From Acidobacteriota bacterium (GTDB lineage Bacteria; Acidobacteriota; UBA6911), in NCBI GenBank assembly GCA_031254095.1, contig JAIRVC010000293.1, positions 1 through 7,886 of the forward strand: a stretch of DNA of 7,886 nt, read 5' to 3'. The position numbers and the translations under genes are program-made. This document shows positions 6,330-7,886 of this stretch, one piece after another. The notes beneath the pieces are model-generated. The model made no database searches. It was not told where the DNA came from and worked only from the letters and a program-made list of their open reading frames with translations. Positions within the stretch are counted from its first letter, which is position 1. Every line of letters starts with the position of its first letter.

Positions 6330-6884
6330 ATGTCTGCGCTGCCCGACCGCTGGATACGGGAAATGTCCCGGAAGCATAAAATGATTACTCCTTTCGCGGA
6401 GGGTAAGACCCGCGAAGGAAAAATTTCCTTCGGCGTTTCCTCATATGGTTATGATTTCCGCCTTGCCGATGAATATAAAATTCCGGATTTCAGTTCTGTA
6501 AAAGCCGCCGATCCGAAAAATATGAACGCGACGGCCTTTGGCGATTTCAGGGGACGCGCCTGCCTGATCCCGCCGAATTCGTTTATTCTGGGGCGTTCTC
6601 TGGAATACTTCAGAATTCCGCGGGACGTGATCGCGCTCTGCCAGGGAAAATCCACATACGCCCGCAGCGGCGTTTTTATTAACGTCACGCCGCTTGAGCC
6701 TGAATGGGAAGGATACCTAACAATAGCGATCGTGAACTACGCGCCTCTGCCGGCTAAAGTCTATTCCGGCGAAGGAATCGCGCAGCTCGTATTTATCCGG
6801 GCTGAGTCGGAGTGCGCCGTTTCATACGCCGACAAAAAAGGAAAATATCAGGCGCAAAAAGAAATCGTCACCGCAAGGGTTTAA
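6330..6884 (+). CDS. dcd: dCTP deaminase family protein with catalytic Glu replaced by Ala
   Basis: The family deaminates dCTP to dUTP in the cytoplasm (thymidylate supply) as a trimer. At 184 aa the protein is full length. It shows SYGYDFRLADE (38-48), IPPNSFILGRSLEYFRIP (80-97), the nucleotide-binding GKSTYARSG (106-114), VTPLEPEWEG (119-128), the PLPAKVYSGEGIAQLVF strand region (139-155) and a KYQAQ tail (172-176). The serine and arginine matching E. coli S111 and R115 are present (S108, R112). The residue matching E. coli E138, normally in a TLE(F/I)xN segment, is A133 in TIAIVN (codon GCG, 6726-6728). Family membership is secure; deaminase activity is doubtful. It could be inactive, nucleotide-binding only, or the result of a base error (GAG to GCG). 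The start has GGAGG 6 nt upstream. lptE follows after 3 bp. Confidence 0.93.
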   Translation: MSALPDRWIREMSRKHKMITPFAEGKTREGKISFGVSSYGYDFRLADEYKIPDFSSVKAADPKNMNATAFGDFRGRACLIPPNSFILGRSLEYFRIPRDVIALCQGKSTYARSGVFINVTPLEPEWEGYLTIAIVNYAPLPAKVYSGEGIAQLVFIRAESECAVSYADKKGKYQAQKEIVTARV

Positions 6885-6887
6885 GCC

Positions 6888-7457
6888 TTGAAACGTAAAA
6901 TAAAAAACCGCCGGACTTTCGTATTCTTTAAAACAGCCCTGATGTTCGCGGCGCTGCTCGCTCCATTGCTTTTCCATGGCTGCGGATACAGGGTGCGGAG
7001 CGCCGTCGGCCAGCTTCCGGGCGGCGCGAAATCCATAGGTATTCCAACATTCCGAAACCTGACCGGAGAACCTGGTATTGAACAGATGCTGACGCGCGCG
7101 ATTCTGCGGGAATTTTCCGCGCGCACGCGCGGGCGCGTTGATTCAAGCGACGCGGCCGCCGATCTTGTGCTTTTGGGAGAAGTTAAAAACGTAAGCGCCG
7201 TTCCGGTGACTTTCGGCGCGCAGAATTCAGGTGAATTGACGTTCAGTTCGACGTTTCAGGTTACGGTACGCATCGGGGTGAAGCTGGTAAGGCAGCGCGA
7301 TTCCGCCGTCGTCTGGGAAAATGAAAGTTTCGTTTTCCGTGAACGTTGTCTTTTAAATTCGGACGTGCGCGACTTTTTTGCCGAAGACACTCCGGCGCTT
7401 GAACGTCTGGCGCGTAATTTCGCCGCCGCGCTCGCGGGCACGGTTTTCAGTTTTTGA
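6888..7457 (+). CDS. lptE: LptE-like LPS-assembly lipoprotein
   Basis: The predicted protein has 189 aa. It would be an outer-membrane lipoprotein acting with LptD to insert lipopolysaccharide in the outer leaflet. The N-terminus is basic, then hydrophobic (F11-F29), with a lipid-attachment cysteine at C32 in FHGC followed by GYRV, the typical LptE opening. The family core IGIPTFRNLTGEPGIEQ.LT.AI.REF (50-76) follows, then 'ADLVLLGEVKNV' strands, and a C-terminal block ending FRERCLLNSDVRDFFAEDTPALERLARNFA. The lipobox is unusual in having F at -3 and H at -2. The start at TTG 6888 is supported by AAGGG ending 8 nt upstream; an ATG at 6942 would shorten the signal peptide. It lies 3 bp after dcd, so they are likely co-transcribed. 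In related genomes holA often follows lptE; that is not evident here. Confidence 0.87.
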   Translation: MKRKIKNRRTFVFFKTALMFAALLAPLLFHGCGYRVRSAVGQLPGGAKSIGIPTFRNLTGEPGIEQMLTRAILREFSARTRGRVDSSDAAADLVLLGEVKNVSAVPVTFGAQNSGELTFSSTFQVTVRIGVKLVRQRDSAVVWENESFVFRERCLLNSDVRDFFAEDTPALERLARNFAAALAGTVFSF

Positions 7458-7477
7458 TGTATAACGTATGCAAAGGG

Positions 7478-7625
7478 AAACGCCGGGTAAATGGCTGTGC
7501 GGGATGAAGCGCCAGGCGCACGGAGCGCAGGAACCGAGGCATATAAAAACATATGTTGAGGTTACGAGTACCGCGCGCCGTGAACAATTTGGCGATTCGC
7601 CCGCACAGCCATTTACCCGGCGTTT
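7478..7625. repeat. 148-bp near-palindromic element able to form a long hairpin
   Basis: The outer arms are perfect: 7478-7503 (26 bp) is the reverse complement of 7600-7625. Pairing continues inside with breaks: GAA (7506-7508) with TTC (7596-7598); CGCC (7510-7513) with GGCG (7591-7594); CACGG (7519-7523) with CCGTG (7578-7582); GCGC (7525-7528) with GCGC (7573-7576); AACC (7532-7535) with GGTT (7560-7563). The tip is CATAT (7540-7544) with ATATG (7551-7555) around AAAAAC. This gives about 52 pairs. It starts 20 bp after the lptE stop. There is no T-run on either side, so it is not an ordinary terminator. The mismatched inner part and perfect outer part look like a REP/MITE-type or Rickettsia-like palindromic element. 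Confidence 0.88.
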
Positions 7626-7647
7626 ACTCAGGATTGCGGCGACTGAC

Positions 7648-7886
7648 ATGGCTGCATTGAAGGTCAGAATCCGCGGGCGTCATCGTCCGCCGCCGCCGGA
7701 GTTTTTTTATCAAAGCCTGCCGCCGGAATGCATCGCTCTTCTGGCAACCATCCCCGATCACAAGGTTTCCATCCCCGCCGAAGGAAGTTCGTGGCGCGGC
7801 GGATGGCCGTTTGCAAAAGCGCCTGAAAAGAACCCCTGTGAAACATCCGGGGGAGTGCCCGGCCCGGTTGTTGTTTATCAGCTTCA
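7648..7886 (+). CDS. Unidentified open frame, cut by the right edge
   Basis: From ATG 7648 the frame is open to the edge for 79 codons (MAALKVRIRGRHRPPPPEFF..., ending ...GPVVVYQL). It is the only plus-strand frame open across this stretch. I do not recognise the protein. It is rich in proline and arginine early on and has no clear signal peptide or membrane segment. No good ribosome site precedes 7648. The same frame is open upstream through the whole palindrome, with ATGs at 7504 and 7468 and a TAA at 7462-7464, so the start could be earlier. Two minus-strand frames are also partly open here, so even the strand is not certain. Base composition by codon position is only weakly gene-like. Confidence 0.35.
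   Translation, partial: MAALKVRIRGRHRPPPPEFFYQSLPPECIALLATIPDHKVSIPAEGSSWRGGWPFAKAPEKNPCETSGGVPGPVVVYQL

Noticed and set aside
7478..7625. Long palindrome as an intrinsic terminator of dcd-lptE
   Set aside because: No T-run follows on either strand, and the length and layered stems do not fit a simple terminator, although Rho-dependent or RNA-stability roles remain possible.
7624..7886. A convergent minus-strand gene entering from the right edge and stopping at 7624-7626
   Set aside because: The frame is open, but its product has poor composition (runs of Arg, rare codons such as AGG and ATA) and no recognisable motif; the plus-strand frame is somewhat better.
1..7886. tRNA, rRNA, CRISPR array, transposase or phage attachment site
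   Set aside because: I scanned both strands for tRNA T-arm patterns, regularly spaced repeats and transposase or integrase motifs and saw none.

Overview
The window is about 7.9 kb of bacterial chromosome with moderate GC content. It comes from a diderm (Gram-negative type) organism: an LptE-like outer-membrane lipoprotein gene and a murein-tripeptide ligase gene (mpl) are both present. A secreted protein cut by the left edge matches the 'VWFA-related Acidobacterial' layout (signal peptide, short beta-rich domain, von Willebrand A domain with a MIDAS motif). This points to Acidobacteriota or a neighbouring candidate phylum, but that placement is an inference from one family.

Left part, minus strand (1-3985). 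Reading leftwards, the order is a DUF4143-type AAA ATPase (3985-2843), a small membrane-anchored protein of unknown function (2671-2153), mpl (2049-631) and the vWA protein (573 to beyond the left edge). The last three may be one transcription unit, with a TATAAT box at 2779-2784. The ATPase has its own control region: a perfect 26-bp inverted repeat at 4000-4065, ending 14 bp from its start codon and containing a plausible promoter.

Middle, plus strand (4208-6091). Two inner-membrane permease subunits of an OppB/OppC-type ABC importer lie 12 bp apart. No ATPase or binding-protein gene accompanies them, so the rest of the transporter must be encoded elsewhere. A 238-bp spacer follows. It holds a short GC-rich hairpin repeat, also found at 2128-2154, and a good candidate promoter for the next pair of genes.

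Right part, plus strand (6330-7886). dcd (dCTP deaminase family) and lptE are 3 bp apart and probably co-transcribed. The Dcd-like protein has an alanine where the family's catalytic glutamate should be. After lptE comes a 148-bp near-palindrome (7478-7625) able to form about 52 base pairs, and then an unidentified open frame that runs off the right edge. That frame is open back through the whole palindrome.

The window is mostly ordinary housekeeping and transport genes. The points of interest are the altered Dcd active site, the two long inverted repeats, and a small dispersed hairpin repeat with an associated run of 7-bp units.
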